Of a stretch of DNA of 64,000 nt, positions 30,296 through 42,982 are shown piece by piece. The notes beneath the pieces are model-generated. The model had not been told where the DNA came from and did no database searches. It saw nothing but the letters and a program-made list of their open reading frames with translations. A program made the position numbers and the translations under genes. Every line of letters starts with the position of its first letter. Positions within the stretch are counted from its first letter, which is position 1. Source of the stretch: Buttiauxella sp. A111 (GTDB lineage: Bacteria; Pseudomonadota; Gammaproteobacteria; Enterobacterales; Enterobacteriaceae); assembly GCF_014189855.1 (NCBI RefSeq), contig NZ_BJFN01000008.1, positions 62,001 to 126,000 of the forward strand. The letters are read 5' to 3'.

Positions 30296-30497
30296 TATAC
30301 CCAATGAATTTCGAGTTGCAGAAAGGCGGCAAGTTCGTAAATACCCAGGAGCTTACTAAAGTAAGTGACTGGGGTGACAAATCTGTCCGGAACAGATTTG
30401 AACGCTGCTCGCAGCGGCCCCGAAGGGGTGAGGCACACGATGTGCCGAATAACTGAATGCAGTCAACGCATCTGCAACTTGAAATACGACGGGTATA
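30296..30497. repeat. ERIC repeat with a hairpin-rich internal insertion, rph-yicC gap
   Basis: Terminal inverted repeats start TATACCC at 30296 and end GGGTATA at 30496; over 26 bp the two ends match at about 20 positions. The ERIC core CCCAGGAGCTTACTAAAG is at 30344-30361. From about 30377 to 30446 lies extra sequence of four consecutive hairpins: CAAATCTGT/ACAGATTTG (30378-30400), CGCTGC/GCAGCG (30403-30416), CCCC/GGGG (30418-30428) and GGCACA/TGTGCC (30432-30446). The element fills most of the gap between the divergent genes. Confidence 0.85.
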
Positions 30498-30524
30498 TTC
30501 CTATCCTGCAAGTCCTGGCATGGC

Positions 30525-30530
30525 TATAAT
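30525..30530 (+). promoter_or_regulatory. Candidate -10 element of yicC
   Basis: A perfect TATAAT 34 bp before the yicC ATG. No convincing -35 at 16-18 bp was found, so activator dependence or an incorrect call are both possible. Confidence 0.4.
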
Positions 30531-30563
30531 CCCCACATCTATCACAGAATACGGTTACGAAAT

Positions 30564-31427
30564 ATGATCCGCAGTATGACCGCCTATGCCCGACGTGAAG
30601 TAAAAGGCGAATGGGGCAGCGCCTCCTGGGAGTTACGTTCGGTAAACCAGCGTTATCTCGAAACTTACATACGTATGCCGGAACAGTTCCGTAGCCTCGA
30701 ACCTGTGGCTCGCGAGCGTATTCGTACACGCTTAACTCGCGGAAAAATCGAATGTAATTTACGTTTCGAACCTGACGCCCGTTCCCAGAGCTCTTTGCTG
30801 CTCAATGAAAAACTGGCCAAACAGCTGGTTGAAGCGGCGAATTGGGTAAAAATGCAAAGCGACGAAGGCGAAATTAATCCGGTTGATATTTTGCGCTGGC
30901 CGGGTGTGATGGTAGCGAAAGAACAAGATCTTGATGCCATTACCGCTGAAATTCTTGCGGCACTTGATGGCGCTCTTGATGACTTCATCATTGCCCGAGA
31001 AACAGAAGGCCAGGCTCTGAAACAGCTTATCGAGCAGCGTCTTGAAGGCGTCAGTGGCGAAGTCGTTAAAGTTCGAGCTCAAATGCCAGAAGTCCTGAAA
31101 TGGCAACGTGATCGTCTGGTTGCGAAATTGGAAGATGCGCAAGTTCAGCTTGAAAACAACCGTCTGGAGCAAGAGCTAGTATTAATGGCTCAGCGTGTCG
31201 ACGTTGCCGAAGAGTTGGATAGGCTGGAAGCTCATGTCAAAGAAACCTACAACATTCTGAAGAAAAAAGAGGCTGTTGGTCGCCGTCTCGACTTTATGAT
31301 GCAGGAATTTAATCGCGAATCGAACACTCTGGCATCAAAATCAATCAATTCTGATGTCACCAATTCAGCCATCGAACTGAAAGTGCTGATTGAACAGATG
31401 CGTGAGCAGATTCAGAACATCGAATAA
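30564..31427 (+). CDS. yicC: YicC family endoribonuclease
   Basis: Member of the YicC/YloC family, for which endoribonuclease activity and a role in turnover of the small RNA RyhB in E. coli have been reported. The 287-residue protein begins MIRSMTAYARRE (family signature MTGF/MTAY) and ends with DFMMQEFNRESNTLASKSIN, the conserved DUF1732 region. Length matches the E. coli protein. It is followed by an intrinsic terminator. dinD, which follows yicC in E. coli, is not here. Confidence 0.93.
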   Translation: MIRSMTAYARREVKGEWGSASWELRSVNQRYLETYIRMPEQFRSLEPVARERIRTRLTRGKIECNLRFEPDARSQSSLLLNEKLAKQLVEAANWVKMQSDEGEINPVDILRWPGVMVAKEQDLDAITAEILAALDGALDDFIIARETEGQALKQLIEQRLEGVSGEVVKVRAQMPEVLKWQRDRLVAKLEDAQVQLENNRLEQELVLMAQRVDVAEELDRLEAHVKETYNILKKKEAVGRRLDFMMQEFNRESNTLASKSINSDVTNSAIELKVLIEQMREQIQNIE

Positions 31428-31447
31428 TTTTCAGCTTTGACCTTCTT

Positions 31448-31472
31448 AGCCCGCTTCTATGCGGGCTTTTTG
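31448..31472 (+). terminator. Intrinsic terminator of yicC
   Basis: Arms AGCCCGC (31448-31454) and GCGGGCT (31461-31467) around a TTCTAT loop, followed by a T-run, 20 bp after the yicC stop. Confidence 0.88.
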
Positions 31473-31623
31473 TTATTGGTGAACATTCATCACCTAATCA
31501 ACCGCAATAAAATTAATCCATTTTAAATTTTAAAATCAGCATTAAACCCTGCCAATCTAGCTAAAACCAAGTAAAGCCATTAGAAAATCTAATTAAAAAA
31601 CCATCGCTTTAGAAAAACTCAAT

Positions 31624-31639
31624 CGTGATTTTGCTCACA
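31624..31639 (+). promoter_or_regulatory. Candidate CRP site upstream of yicG
   Basis: CGTGA (31624-31628), six bases, TCACA (31635-31639) fits the CRP half-site pattern TGTGA-N6-TCACA with one mismatch. It is 38 bp from the yicG ATG. This close position could repress or overlap the promoter. Prediction only. Confidence 0.4.
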
Positions 31640-31676
31640 AAACGCTACCCTCTTAGCGTTTCCTCTGGGGGTACTA

Positions 31677-34042
<2,366 letters not shown>

Positions 34043-34130
34043 TTAAAAATGATACGAGGAGCTTTCAGAGGTATTTAACTCGTTGCAGCAACACGAGGTG
34101 TTTTTTGGAAAACATTACGCAAATTGGTAG

Positions 34131-34859
<729 letters not shown>

Positions 34860-34913
34860 GCCCAGTTTCAGTATCATGCCCAGTCATTTCTTCATCTGTG
34901 GAGCATTTTAATT

Positions 34914-35189
34914 ATGGCACGCGTAACTGTTCAGGACGCTGTTGAGAAAATTGGTAACCGTTTTGACCTGGTTCTGGTCGCCGCACGTCGCGCTCGTCAG
35001 ATGCAAACTGGTGGTAAAGATCCACTGGTGCCTGAAGAAAACGATAAAACGACTGTAATCGCACTGCGCGAAATCGAAGAAGGGTTGATCACCAACCAGA
35101 TTCTTGATGTTCGTGATCGCCAGGAGCAGCAAGAGCAGGAAGCCGCAGAACTGCAGGCTGTTACCGCTATTGCTGAAGGTCGTCGTTAA
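34914..35189 (+). CDS. rpoZ: RNA polymerase omega subunit
   Basis: Small RNA polymerase subunit that helps fold beta-prime and forms part of a ppGpp binding site. The 91-residue protein begins [20 protein letters not shown] and contains [10 protein letters not shown], which are nearly invariant in enterobacteria. It lies between gmk and spoT, 18 bp before the spoT start. Confidence 0.98.
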   Translation: MARVTVQDAVEKIGNRFDLVLVAARRARQMQTGGKDPLVPEENDKTTVIALREIEEGLITNQILDVRDRQEQQEQEAAELQAVTAIAEGRR

Positions 35190-35207
35190 TTAACCTGCGG
35201 GTAGCCC

Positions 35208-37319
35208 TTGTATCTGTTTGAAAGCCTGAATCAACTGATTCAACAATACTTGCCCGAGGAGCAAATAAAGCGACTTCGGCAAGCATACCTTGTTGCGCGT
35301 GATGCTCACGAGGGACAAGCACGTTCAAGTGGTGAACCCTATATCACCCATCCCGTAGCTGTTGCCTGCATTCTGGCCGAGATGAAACTCGACTTTGAAA
35401 CGCTGATGGCCGCACTACTGCATGATGTGATCGAAGACACCCCTGCCACCTACCAGGATATGGAACAACTGTTTGGCAAAAGCGTTGCCGAACTGGTGGA
35501 AGGGGTATCTAAGCTAGACAAACTGAAATTCCGCGATAAGAAAGAAGCTCAGGCTGAAAACTTCCGCAAAATGATCATGGCGATGGTGCAAGACATCCGC
35601 GTCATTCTGATCAAACTCGCCGACCGTACGCACAATATGCGGACACTCGGGGCATTGCGCCCTGATAAGCGTCGACGAATCGCTCGTGAAACCCTCGAAA
35701 TCTATAGCCCCCTTGCGCACCGACTTGGTATTCATCACCTGAAAACTGAGCTGGAGGAATTGGGCTTTGAAGCGCTTTACCCGAACCGCTACCGCGTGAT
35801 TAAAGAAGTGGTCAAAGCGGCACGAGGTAACCGCAAAGAGATGATTCAAAAAATCCTCTCTGAAATTGACGGACGTTTGCAAGAAGCGGGCATTCCGTGT
35901 CGCGTTAGCGGCCGCGAAAAACACCTCTACTCCATCTACTGCAAAATGACGCTCAAAGAACAGCGTTTCCACTCGATTATGGATATCTACGCCTTCCGCG
36001 TGATCGTTCATGACATGGATACCTGTTATCGCGTCCTTGGGCAAATGCATAGCCTTTACAAGCCACGCCCTGGACGGGTGAAAGACTATATTGCCATTCC
36101 GAAAGCGAACGGATATCAGTCTTTGCACACCTCAATGATTGGCCCACATGGTGTGCCGGTAGAAGTGCAAATCCGTACCGAAGATATGGATCAGATGGCA
36201 GAGATGGGGGTTGCCGCTCACTGGGCTTATAAAGAGCAAGGTGAAAGTGGCACAACGGCACAAATCCGCGCTCAGCGCTGGATGCAAAGCCTACTGGAAT
36301 TACAGCAAAGTGCGGGTAGTTCATTTGAATTTATCGAGAGCGTAAAATCCGATCTGTTCCCGGATGAGATTTACGTTTTCACTCCGGAAGGGCGCATTGT
36401 CGAATTACCGGCAGGTGCGACACCTGTTGACTTCGCGTATGCAGTGCATACAGACATCGGCCACGCCTGTGTCGGTGCCAGAGTCGACAGACAACCCTAT
36501 CCCCTGTCTCAGTCGCTCAGCAGCGGCCAGACAATCGAAATCATTACCGCCCCAGGCGCACGCCCGAATGCCGCCTGGCTGAATTTCGTTGTGAGTTCTA
36601 AAGCGCGCGCCAAAATCCGCCAGATGCTGAAGAATCTCAAGCGTGACGACTCCGTTAGTCTCGGACGCCGTCTGCTAAACCACGCTTTAGGTGGTAGCCG
36701 CAAATTAGCTGAGGTCCCGCCAGAAAATATTCAACGTGAGTTGGAGCGCATGAAGCTCGCCACGCTTGATGATTTGCTGGCTGAAATTGGCCTCGGTAAT
36801 GCCATGAGTGTGGTTGTCGCGAAAAACCTGCAAGGTGAGTCGTCCGCGGTTCAGCAAGGCCATTCACCGACTCACAGTCATCTGCCGATTAAAGGTGCTG
36901 ATGGTGTATTGATCACCTTTGCCAAGTGTTGCCGACCAATTCCTGGCGACCCGATTATTGCGCACGTAAGCCCAGGCAAAGGGCTGGTTATCCATCATGA
37001 ATCTTGCCGTAACATCCGTGGCTACCAAAAAGAGCCAGAGAAGTTTATGGCGGTGGAATGGGATAAAGAAACAGAACAAGAGTTCACCACCGAGATAAAG
37101 GTGGATATGTTTAACCATCAGGGTGCGTTGGCAAACCTGACGGCTGCGCTCAATAATGCCGGTTCCAATATTCAAAGTCTGAATACTGAAGAGAAAGATG
37201 GCCGTGTTTACAGTGCGTTCATTCGACTGACTGCACGCGACCGTGTCCATTTGGCGAACCTCATGCGTAAAATCCGTGTGATGCCGGATGTGATTAAAGT
37301 TACCCGCAACCGAAACTAG
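35208..37319 (+). CDS. spoT: Bifunctional (p)ppGpp synthase/hydrolase SpoT
   Basis: Balances (p)ppGpp, mainly as a Mn-dependent hydrolase with weak synthase activity. The 703-residue protein has an HD hydrolase domain (HEGQARSSGEPYITHP and ALLHDVIEDT, about residues 35-75), a synthase domain (RVSGREKHLYSIYCKM, KPRPGRVKDYIA), a TGS domain (DEIYVFTPEGRIVELPAGA, about 387-405) and a C-terminal ACT domain (MFNHQGALANLTAALNNAGS). The start is TTG, giving MYLFESLNQLIQ as in E. coli. It sits in the gmk-rpoZ-spoT-trmH-recG operon. Confidence 0.97.
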   Translation: MYLFESLNQLIQQYLPEEQIKRLRQAYLVARDAHEGQARSSGEPYITHPVAVACILAEMKLDFETLMAALLHDVIEDTPATYQDMEQLFGKSVAELVEGVSKLDKLKFRDKKEAQAENFRKMIMAMVQDIRVILIKLADRTHNMRTLGALRPDKRRRIARETLEIYSPLAHRLGIHHLKTELEELGFEALYPNRYRVIKEVVKAARGNRKEMIQKILSEIDGRLQEAGIPCRVSGREKHLYSIYCKMTLKEQRFHSIMDIYAFRVIVHDMDTCYRVLGQMHSLYKPRPGRVKDYIAIPKANGYQSLHTSMIGPHGVPVEVQIRTEDMDQMAEMGVAAHWAYKEQGESGTTAQIRAQRWMQSLLELQQSAGSSFEFIESVKSDLFPDEIYVFTPEGRIVELPAGATPVDFAYAVHTDIGHACVGARVDRQPYPLSQSLSSGQTIEIITAPGARPNAAWLNFVVSSKARAKIRQMLKNLKRDDSVSLGRRLLNHALGGSRKLAEVPPENIQRELERMKLATLDDLLAEIGLGNAMSVVVAKNLQGESSAVQQGHSPTHSHLPIKGADGVLITFAKCCRPIPGDPIIAHVSPGKGLVIHHESCRNIRGYQKEPEKFMAVEWDKETEQEFTTEIKVDMFNHQGALANLTAALNNAGSNIQSLNTEEKDGRVYSAFIRLTARDRVHLANLMRKIRVMPDVIKVTRNRN

Positions 37320-37323
37320 TGTT

Positions 37324-38013
37324 ATGAATCCTCAACGTTATGCGCGTATTTGCGAGATGCTCGCCAGGCGTCAGCCTGATCTGACCGTCTGTATGGAGCA
37401 GGTCCATAAACCTCATAACGTGTCAGCGATTATTCGTACTGCTGATGCTGTTGGTGTACATGAAGTTCACGCGGTCTGGCCGGGTAACCGAATGCGCACC
37501 ATGGCCTCCTCTGCAGCAGGTAGCAATTCATGGGTTGAAGTCAAAACCCATCGCCATATCGGTGACGCCGTTGCTCATCTCAAAAACAGCGGAATGCAAA
37601 TCCTCGCGACCAACCTTTCTGATAAAGCTGTCGATTTCCGCGAAATTGATTACACGCGCCCAACCTGCATTTTGATGGGGCAGGAAAAAACGGGCATTAC
37701 TCAGGAAGCATTAGCACTGGCTGACCAGGACATCATTATTCCGATGATCGGGATGGTGCAATCGCTCAATGTTTCCGTGGCCTCAGCACTCATACTTTAT
37801 GAAGCGCAGCGTCAACGTCAGAACGCCGGAATGTATCAGCGTGAAAACAGCACTCTGCCAGAGTCCGAACAACAGCGTCTGCTGTTTGAGGGCGGTTATC
37901 CTGTACTGGCGCGAGTTTCCCGCCGGAAAGGTTTGCCCTACCCGCATGTGAATCAGCAAGGTGAAATAGAAGCTGATGCCGCATGGTGGGCCACAATGCA
38001 ATCTGCGGAGTAG
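37324..38013 (+). CDS. trmH: tRNA (guanosine-2'-O-)-methyltransferase TrmH
   Basis: SPOUT-class enzyme that methylates the ribose of G18 in the tRNA D-loop using S-adenosylmethionine. The 229-residue protein has the three SpoU motifs: NVSAIIRTADAVGVHEVH (about residues 29-46), CILMGQEKTGITQEAL and IPMIGMVQSLNVSVASALILYEA (about 139-161), which form the knotted cofactor pocket. It starts 4 bp after spoT and ends 4 bp before recG. Confidence 0.97.
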   Translation: MNPQRYARICEMLARRQPDLTVCMEQVHKPHNVSAIIRTADAVGVHEVHAVWPGNRMRTMASSAAGSNSWVEVKTHRHIGDAVAHLKNSGMQILATNLSDKAVDFREIDYTRPTCILMGQEKTGITQEALALADQDIIIPMIGMVQSLNVSVASALILYEAQRQRQNAGMYQRENSTLPESEQQRLLFEGGYPVLARVSRRKGLPYPHVNQQGEIEADAAWWATMQSAE

Positions 38014-38017
38014 TCAG

Positions 38018-40099
38018 ATGAAAGGCCGTTTGCTGGACGCCATACCGTTAAGCACGCTTGCCGGAGTGGGTGCCAGCCAGAGCGGTAAATTGGCCAAGAT
38101 TGGCCTGCATACCATTCAGGATCTCCTGCTTCATCTCCCACTGCGCTACGAAGACCGGACTCAACTCTATCCTATAAACGACCTCATGCCTGGCACTCAC
38201 GCCACGGTTGAAGGGGAAGTGCTGAACTGTAATATCAGTTTTGGTCGTCGTCGCATAATGACTTGCCAAATTTCTGACGGCACCGGCATCCTGACCATGC
38301 GTTTTTTCAACTTCAATGCGGCGATGAAAAACAGTCTCGCAACCGGTAAGCGTGTACTTGCTTATGGCGAAGCAAAGCGAGGGACGCACGGCGCGGAGAT
38401 GATTCATCCGGAATACCGCATTCAGGGCGATCTGAGTACCCCGGAATTACAGGAAACTCTGACCCCGGTTTATCCCACCACTGAAGGTATTCGCCAGGCC
38501 ACTTTGCGCAAACTGACCGATCAGGCACTGGAGTTGCTGGATACCTGCGCGATCACTGAATTACTCCCTGCTGATTTGCGTCAGGGAATGATGAGTCTGC
38601 CAGAAGCGTTGAGGACGTTACATCGTCCACCACCAACAATGCAGTTAGCCGATCTCGAAACGGGGAAACATCCGGCTCAGCAACGATTAATCCTTGAGGA
38701 GTTACTGGCGCATAACCTAAGTATGCTCGCACTTCGTGCGGGCGCTCAGCGTTATCACGCTTTGCCTTTGCATAATCATGACGAATTAAAAAACCAATTG
38801 TTGGCAGCACTCCCGTTCAAACCGACAGGTGCTCAAGAGCGTGTCGTGGCAGAAATTGAACATGATATGGCGCTGGATGTCCCGATGATGCGTCTGGTGC
38901 AAGGCGATGTGGGCTCGGGTAAAACATTGGTTGCGGCACTTGCCGCATTGCGTGCAATTGCGCATGGCAAACAGGTCGGTTTGATGGCTCCGACGGAATT
39001 GCTCGCCGAACAACACGCCAATAATTTCCGTCAGTGGTTTGCACCATTGGGCATTGAGGTTGGCTGGCTTGCAGGTAAGCAAAAAGGCAAAGCGCGTATC
39101 GCCCAACAAGATGCAATCGCCAGCGGTCAGGTATCGATGGTGGTGGGAACACACGCAATCTTCCAGGAACAAGTGCAGTTCTCTCAACTCGCACTGGTTA
39201 TCATTGATGAACAACATCGCTTTGGCGTCCATCAGCGCCTGGCGCTATGGGAAAAAGGTCAGATTCAGGGATTCCATCCCCATCAACTCATCATGACCGC
39301 AACGCCCATTCCACGAACCCTGGCTATGACGGCCTATGCTGATTTGGATACGTCTACGATCGACGAACTGCCGCCTGGCCGTACACCGGTCACGACTGTT
39401 GCCATCCCTGACACGCGCCGCAACGATATTATCGACCGCGTGCGTGGCGCATGCAGCGATGAAGGCCGCCAGGCATACTGGGTTTGTACGCTGATTGAAG
39501 AGTCGGAGTTACTGGAAGCACAGGCCGCAGAAGTTACGTGGGATGAGCTAAAAGCCGCTTTGCCGAATCTGAATGTTGGGCTTGTACATGGCCGGATGAA
39601 GCCACAAGAAAAGCAATCAGTGATGCAGGCTTTCAAGGAAGGGTCGATTCATCTTCTGGTCGCCACAACGGTCATTGAAGTGGGCGTTGATGTCCCAAAT
39701 GCCAGCCTGATGATTATCGAAAACCCAGAGCGTCTGGGGCTTGCGCAGCTCCACCAGCTCCGTGGGCGTGTAGGACGTGGTGCCGTCGCCTCCCATTGTG
39801 TGTTGCTGTATAAGTCGCCACTATCGAAAACAGCGCAACTGCGTTTGCAGGTGTTACGCGATAGCAACGATGGCTTTGTGATTGCGCAAAAGGATTTGGA
39901 AATTCGTGGGCCGGGGGAATTGCTTGGCACGCGTCAGACAGGGAACGCTGAGTTTAAAGTAGCAGATTTACTGCGCGATCAGGCGATGATTCCAGAAGTA
40001 CAGCGCCTTGCACGCCATATCCATGAACGCTATCCAGAACAGGCAACCGCGCTCATTGAGCGCTGGATGCCTGAAACGGAACGCTATTCAAACGCCTGA
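38018..40099 (+). CDS. recG: ATP-dependent DNA helicase RecG
   Basis: Branch-migrating helicase that remodels stalled forks, D-loops and R-loops. The 693-residue protein has an N-terminal wedge/OB domain, then helicase motifs: Walker A QGDVGSGKTLVAALAALR (about residues 293-310), DEQH box VIIDEQHRFGVHQRLALW, MTATPIPRT, and in the second lobe GRMKPQEKQSVM, VIEVGVDVPNA and QLRGRVGRG. ATG 38018 follows the trmH stop by 4 bp with GGAG upstream. Last gene of its operon, convergent with gltS. Confidence 0.97.
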   Translation: MKGRLLDAIPLSTLAGVGASQSGKLAKIGLHTIQDLLLHLPLRYEDRTQLYPINDLMPGTHATVEGEVLNCNISFGRRRIMTCQISDGTGILTMRFFNFNAAMKNSLATGKRVLAYGEAKRGTHGAEMIHPEYRIQGDLSTPELQETLTPVYPTTEGIRQATLRKLTDQALELLDTCAITELLPADLRQGMMSLPEALRTLHRPPPTMQLADLETGKHPAQQRLILEELLAHNLSMLALRAGAQRYHALPLHNHDELKNQLLAALPFKPTGAQERVVAEIEHDMALDVPMMRLVQGDVGSGKTLVAALAALRAIAHGKQVGLMAPTELLAEQHANNFRQWFAPLGIEVGWLAGKQKGKARIAQQDAIASGQVSMVVGTHAIFQEQVQFSQLALVIIDEQHRFGVHQRLALWEKGQIQGFHPHQLIMTATPIPRTLAMTAYADLDTSTIDELPPGRTPVTTVAIPDTRRNDIIDRVRGACSDEGRQAYWVCTLIEESELLEAQAAEVTWDELKAALPNLNVGLVHGRMKPQEKQSVMQAFKEGSIHLLVATTVIEVGVDVPNASLMIIENPERLGLAQLHQLRGRVGRGAVASHCVLLYKSPLSKTAQLRLQVLRDSNDGFVIAQKDLEIRGPGELLGTRQTGNAEFKVADLLRDQAMIPEVQRLARHIHERYPEQATALIERWMPETERYSNA

Positions 40100-40118
40100 T
40101 TTTCCGCCCTCCTCCCAA

Positions 40119-40138
40119 CCTTCTCCCCCAGGAGAAGG
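40119..40138. repeat. Palindromic recG-gltS intergenic hairpin
   Basis: Arms CCTTCTCC (40119-40126) and GGAGAAGG (40131-40138) around CCCA, with further partly complementary CCCT/AGGG and TTTTCC/GGAAAA flanks. It probably ends both convergent genes. The pyrimidine/purine arms resemble a dispersed REP-like palindrome of enterobacteria. Confidence 0.6.
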
Positions 40139-40150
40139 AGGGAAAATAAC

Positions 40151-41353
40151 TTAGCCAAAGATTGGCAGCATCAGGTACATCTTGATGACCAGTGCGTTGA
40201 CGATATCAATAAAGAACGCGCCAACCATCGGAACCACCAGAAACGCCATATGCGACGGGCCAAAACGCTCGGTAATCGCCTGCATATTGGCGATAGCCGT
40301 TGGTGTTGCCCCCAGGCCAAAACCACAATGACCCGCAGCCAGTACCGCTGCATCATAGTTTTTGCCCATAAAGCGATAGGTCACATAGACTGCATACAAC
40401 GCCATAAAGATGGTTTGTACGGTCAGAATCGCCAGCATTGGCAATGCCAGTGAAGCCAACTCCCACAACTTCAGGCTCATCAACGCCATGGCGAGGAACA
40501 GAGATAAACAGACGTTCCCCAGCACCGAAACCGCACGTTCAAATACCCGATAGAAGCCGAGCAGAGAAAGCGTATTACTGAGTATTACCCCAACAAACAA
40601 CACGCAAACGAACGTCGGCAGTTCAAAGCTGGTGCCTTGAATGAGGTGCGCCACAAACTGTCCAACAGTAAGACAAATAGCAATCATCGCGATGGTTTCT
40701 ATCAACACCATCGAGGTGATCATGCGCCCTACTGCAGGTTTTTCGAAGGCTGTGGGATCAATGCTATCGTCCGGCGTGCCATCAGGTGTGGATGAGTGTT
40801 TAACCAGATAACGTGCAACTGGCCCACCAATCAAACCGCCCAGAACCAAACCAAACGTTGCGCAAGCCATCGCAACTTCGGTGGCATTCTGGAAGCCATA
40901 ACGCTCACTAAATAACTTACTCCAGGCCGCACCTGTACCATGGCCGCCAGACAGAGTAATGGACCCCGCCAGTAACCCCATCAACGGATCAAGGCCTAGC
41001 AGACTCGCCATACCAATACCGATGGCGTTTTGCATCACCAGCAAACCCACCACCACAATCAGGAAAATACCGACCACTTTGCCACCTGCACGCAAGCTGG
41101 CCAGGTTGGCATTCAGGCCTATTGTGGCAAAGAAAGCGAGCATCAATGGGTCTTTGAGACTCATATCAAATTCAAATTCCCAACCGACACTTTTTTTAAG
41201 CACTAACAAGGCAAGGGCGATTAAAAGCCCACCCGCGACAGGTTCAGGGATGGTGTATTTTTTTAGAAACGGTATGGTGTGGACCATTTTTCGGCCCAGC
41301 AACAACACGAGCGTCGCAGCAACAAGGGTAGAAAGGGTGTCGAGATAAAACAT
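40151..41353 (-). CDS. gltS: Sodium/glutamate symporter GltS
   Basis: Inner-membrane Na-coupled glutamate transporter of the ESS family. The 400-residue protein is strongly hydrophobic with about ten membrane segments arranged as two inverted halves. Each half has a reentrant glycine-rich motif: SGGHGTGAAWS (about residues 134-144) and GHCGFGLGATPTAIANM (about 340-356). AGGAG precedes the ATG. It diverges from xanP over a 230-bp gap and converges on recG. Confidence 0.96.
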   Translation of the reverse strand: MFYLDTLSTLVAATLVLLLGRKMVHTIPFLKKYTIPEPVAGGLLIALALLVLKKSVGWEFEFDMSLKDPLMLAFFATIGLNANLASLRAGGKVVGIFLIVVVGLLVMQNAIGIGMASLLGLDPLMGLLAGSITLSGGHGTGAAWSKLFSERYGFQNATEVAMACATFGLVLGGLIGGPVARYLVKHSSTPDGTPDDSIDPTAFEKPAVGRMITSMVLIETIAMIAICLTVGQFVAHLIQGTSFELPTFVCVLFVGVILSNTLSLLGFYRVFERAVSVLGNVCLSLFLAMALMSLKLWELASLALPMLAILTVQTIFMALYAVYVTYRFMGKNYDAAVLAAGHCGFGLGATPTAIANMQAITERFGPSHMAFLVVPMVGAFFIDIVNALVIKMYLMLPIFG

Positions 41354-41515
41354 AGAATTGCTCCTGTTTGCGCATATTTATCACAGACGCTTTTAATTTA
41401 TCCTTCACTGGAATTTCAGATTCTAGAAAATCTAGCAGCCGGATTTTAACCAAAAACAGGTCAAAAGTTATATAAAAAGCTGTGTATATATGCTTTTTAT
41501 CTTAAGAAAGTTTGT

Positions 41516-41531
41516 TAGCAAACGTTTGCTT
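41516..41531. promoter_or_regulatory. PurR operator upstream of xanP
   Basis: TAGCAAACGTTTGCTT contains a perfect 14-bp palindrome (41517-41530) whose GCAAACGTTTGC core equals the centre of the PurR consensus ACGCAAACGTTTGCGT. It overlaps the proposed -35 of xanP, a position suited to repression by PurR with hypoxanthine or guanine. The downstream gene is a xanthine permease. Confidence 0.75.
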
Positions 41532-41553
41532 TTACACTTCAGTCCGCTAAAAT
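41526..41553 (+). promoter_or_regulatory. Candidate sigma-70 promoter of xanP
   Basis: TTGCTT (41526-41531), 16 bp, TAAAAT (41548-41553), about 30 bp before the ATG. The -35 lies in the right arm of the PurR palindrome. Confidence 0.5.
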
Positions 41554-41583
41554 CACCGTTTTTTCTCCAAGGGATAATTTCCG

Positions 41584-42975
41584 ATGTCTGTTAATGCTGT
41601 TGAGTCTGATGATGCGCAACCGATTGCTCAGGCTCGTTCCAGTGAATTGATCTACCGCCTCGAGGACAGACCCCCTCTCCCACAAACTCTTTTTGCTGCC
41701 GGCCAGCACTTGTTAGCGATGTTTGTTGCGGTAATCACGCCTGCGATGTTGATTTGCCAGGCTCTGGGACTTCCGGCCGAAGATACCCAACACATTATCA
41801 GTATGTCGTTGTTTGCCTCAGGCGTAGCATCGATTATCCAGATTAAAGCCTGGGGCCCAGTAGGTTCTGGGCTTCTGTCTATTCAGGGCACCAGTTTTAA
41901 CTTTGTTTCGCCATTGATCATGGGCGGTATGGCATTGAAAAATGGCGGGGCTGACGTTCCGACTATGATGGCTGCCTTATTTGGCACATTGATGCTCGCA
42001 AGCTGCACCGAAATGCTGTTATCTCGTTTCTTGCACCTGGCTCGCCGTATCATCACCCCGCTGGTTTCAGGGGTTGTTGTAATGATTATCGGCCTTTCTC
42101 TGATTCAGGTTGGCCTGACGTCTATCGGTGGTGGTTATGCCGCGATGAGCGACCATACCTTTGGTGCACCGAAAAACCTGCTACTGGCGGGTGCCGTACT
42201 ACTGGTTATCATTCTGCTTAACCGCCAGCGCAACGCTTACTTGCGCGTAGCTTCTCTGGTTATCGCTATGGCGGTAGGTTATGCGCTCGCCTGGGCGATG
42301 GGCATGCTGCCAAACGTCGCGCCATCAACGAATACAGACCTGATTATGGTGCCAACGCCGCTGTATTACGGTTTGGGCATTGACTGGAATCTGCTTATCC
42401 CACTGATGCTGGTCTTTATGGTGACGTCACTGGAAACGATCGGCGATATTACTGCAACGTCTGACGTTTCTGAGCAGCCTGTATCTGGGCCGCTGTATAT
42501 GAAACGCCTGAAAGGTGGCGTGCTTGCTAACGGCCTGAACTCGTGCGTTTCAGCTGTATTCAATACCTTCCCGAATTCCTGCTTTGGCCAAAACAACGGT
42601 GTGATTCAGCTTACCGGTGTTGCCAGCCGTTATGTTGGTTTTGTTGTGGCACTGATGCTGATCGTTCTCGGCTTGTTCCCGGCAGTGAGCGGATTTGTAC
42701 AGCACATTCCTGAGCCCGTTTTAGGCGGCGCGACTATCGTGATGTTTGGCACCATCGCTGCATCGGGTGTGCGTATTGTCTCCCGCGAACCGTTGAACCG
42801 CCGCGCGATTATGATTATCGCCTTGTCGCTGGCAGTCGGTATGGGTGTATCTCAACAGCCATTGATTTTGCAGTTCGCTCCTGACTGGCTGAAAACCTTG
42901 CTCTCATCCGGTATTGCGGCCGGGGGTATCACCGCTATCGTGTTAAACCTGATTTTCCCGCCTGAGAAAAATTGA
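41584..42975 (+). CDS. xanP: Xanthine permease XanP
   Basis: Proton-coupled high-affinity xanthine transporter of the nucleobase-ascorbate family. The 463-residue protein has about 14 membrane segments. Family motifs are [14 protein letters not shown] near the N-terminus, [16 protein letters not shown] (segment 8 region) and the signature [17 protein letters not shown] (about residues 337-353). The length equals that of E. coli XanP (YicE). A PurR box overlaps its promoter. A hairpin without a T-run follows. Confidence 0.95.
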   Translation: MSVNAVESDDAQPIAQARSSELIYRLEDRPPLPQTLFAAGQHLLAMFVAVITPAMLICQALGLPAEDTQHIISMSLFASGVASIIQIKAWGPVGSGLLSIQGTSFNFVSPLIMGGMALKNGGADVPTMMAALFGTLMLASCTEMLLSRFLHLARRIITPLVSGVVVMIIGLSLIQVGLTSIGGGYAAMSDHTFGAPKNLLLAGAVLLVIILLNRQRNAYLRVASLVIAMAVGYALAWAMGMLPNVAPSTNTDLIMVPTPLYYGLGIDWNLLIPLMLVFMVTSLETIGDITATSDVSEQPVSGPLYMKRLKGGVLANGLNSCVSAVFNTFPNSCFGQNNGVIQLTGVASRYVGFVVALMLIVLGLFPAVSGFVQHIPEPVLGGATIVMFGTIAASGVRIVSREPLNRRAIMIIALSLAVGMGVSQQPLILQFAPDWLKTLLSSGIAAGGITAIVLNLIFPPEKN

Positions 42976-42982
42976 TGTACTT

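Noticed and set aside
30377-30446. Small CRISPR-like or riboswitch array in the rph-yicC gap
   Set aside because: The repeated hairpins differ from one another and have no spacers. They lie inside an ERIC element and are better explained as an ERIC insertion.
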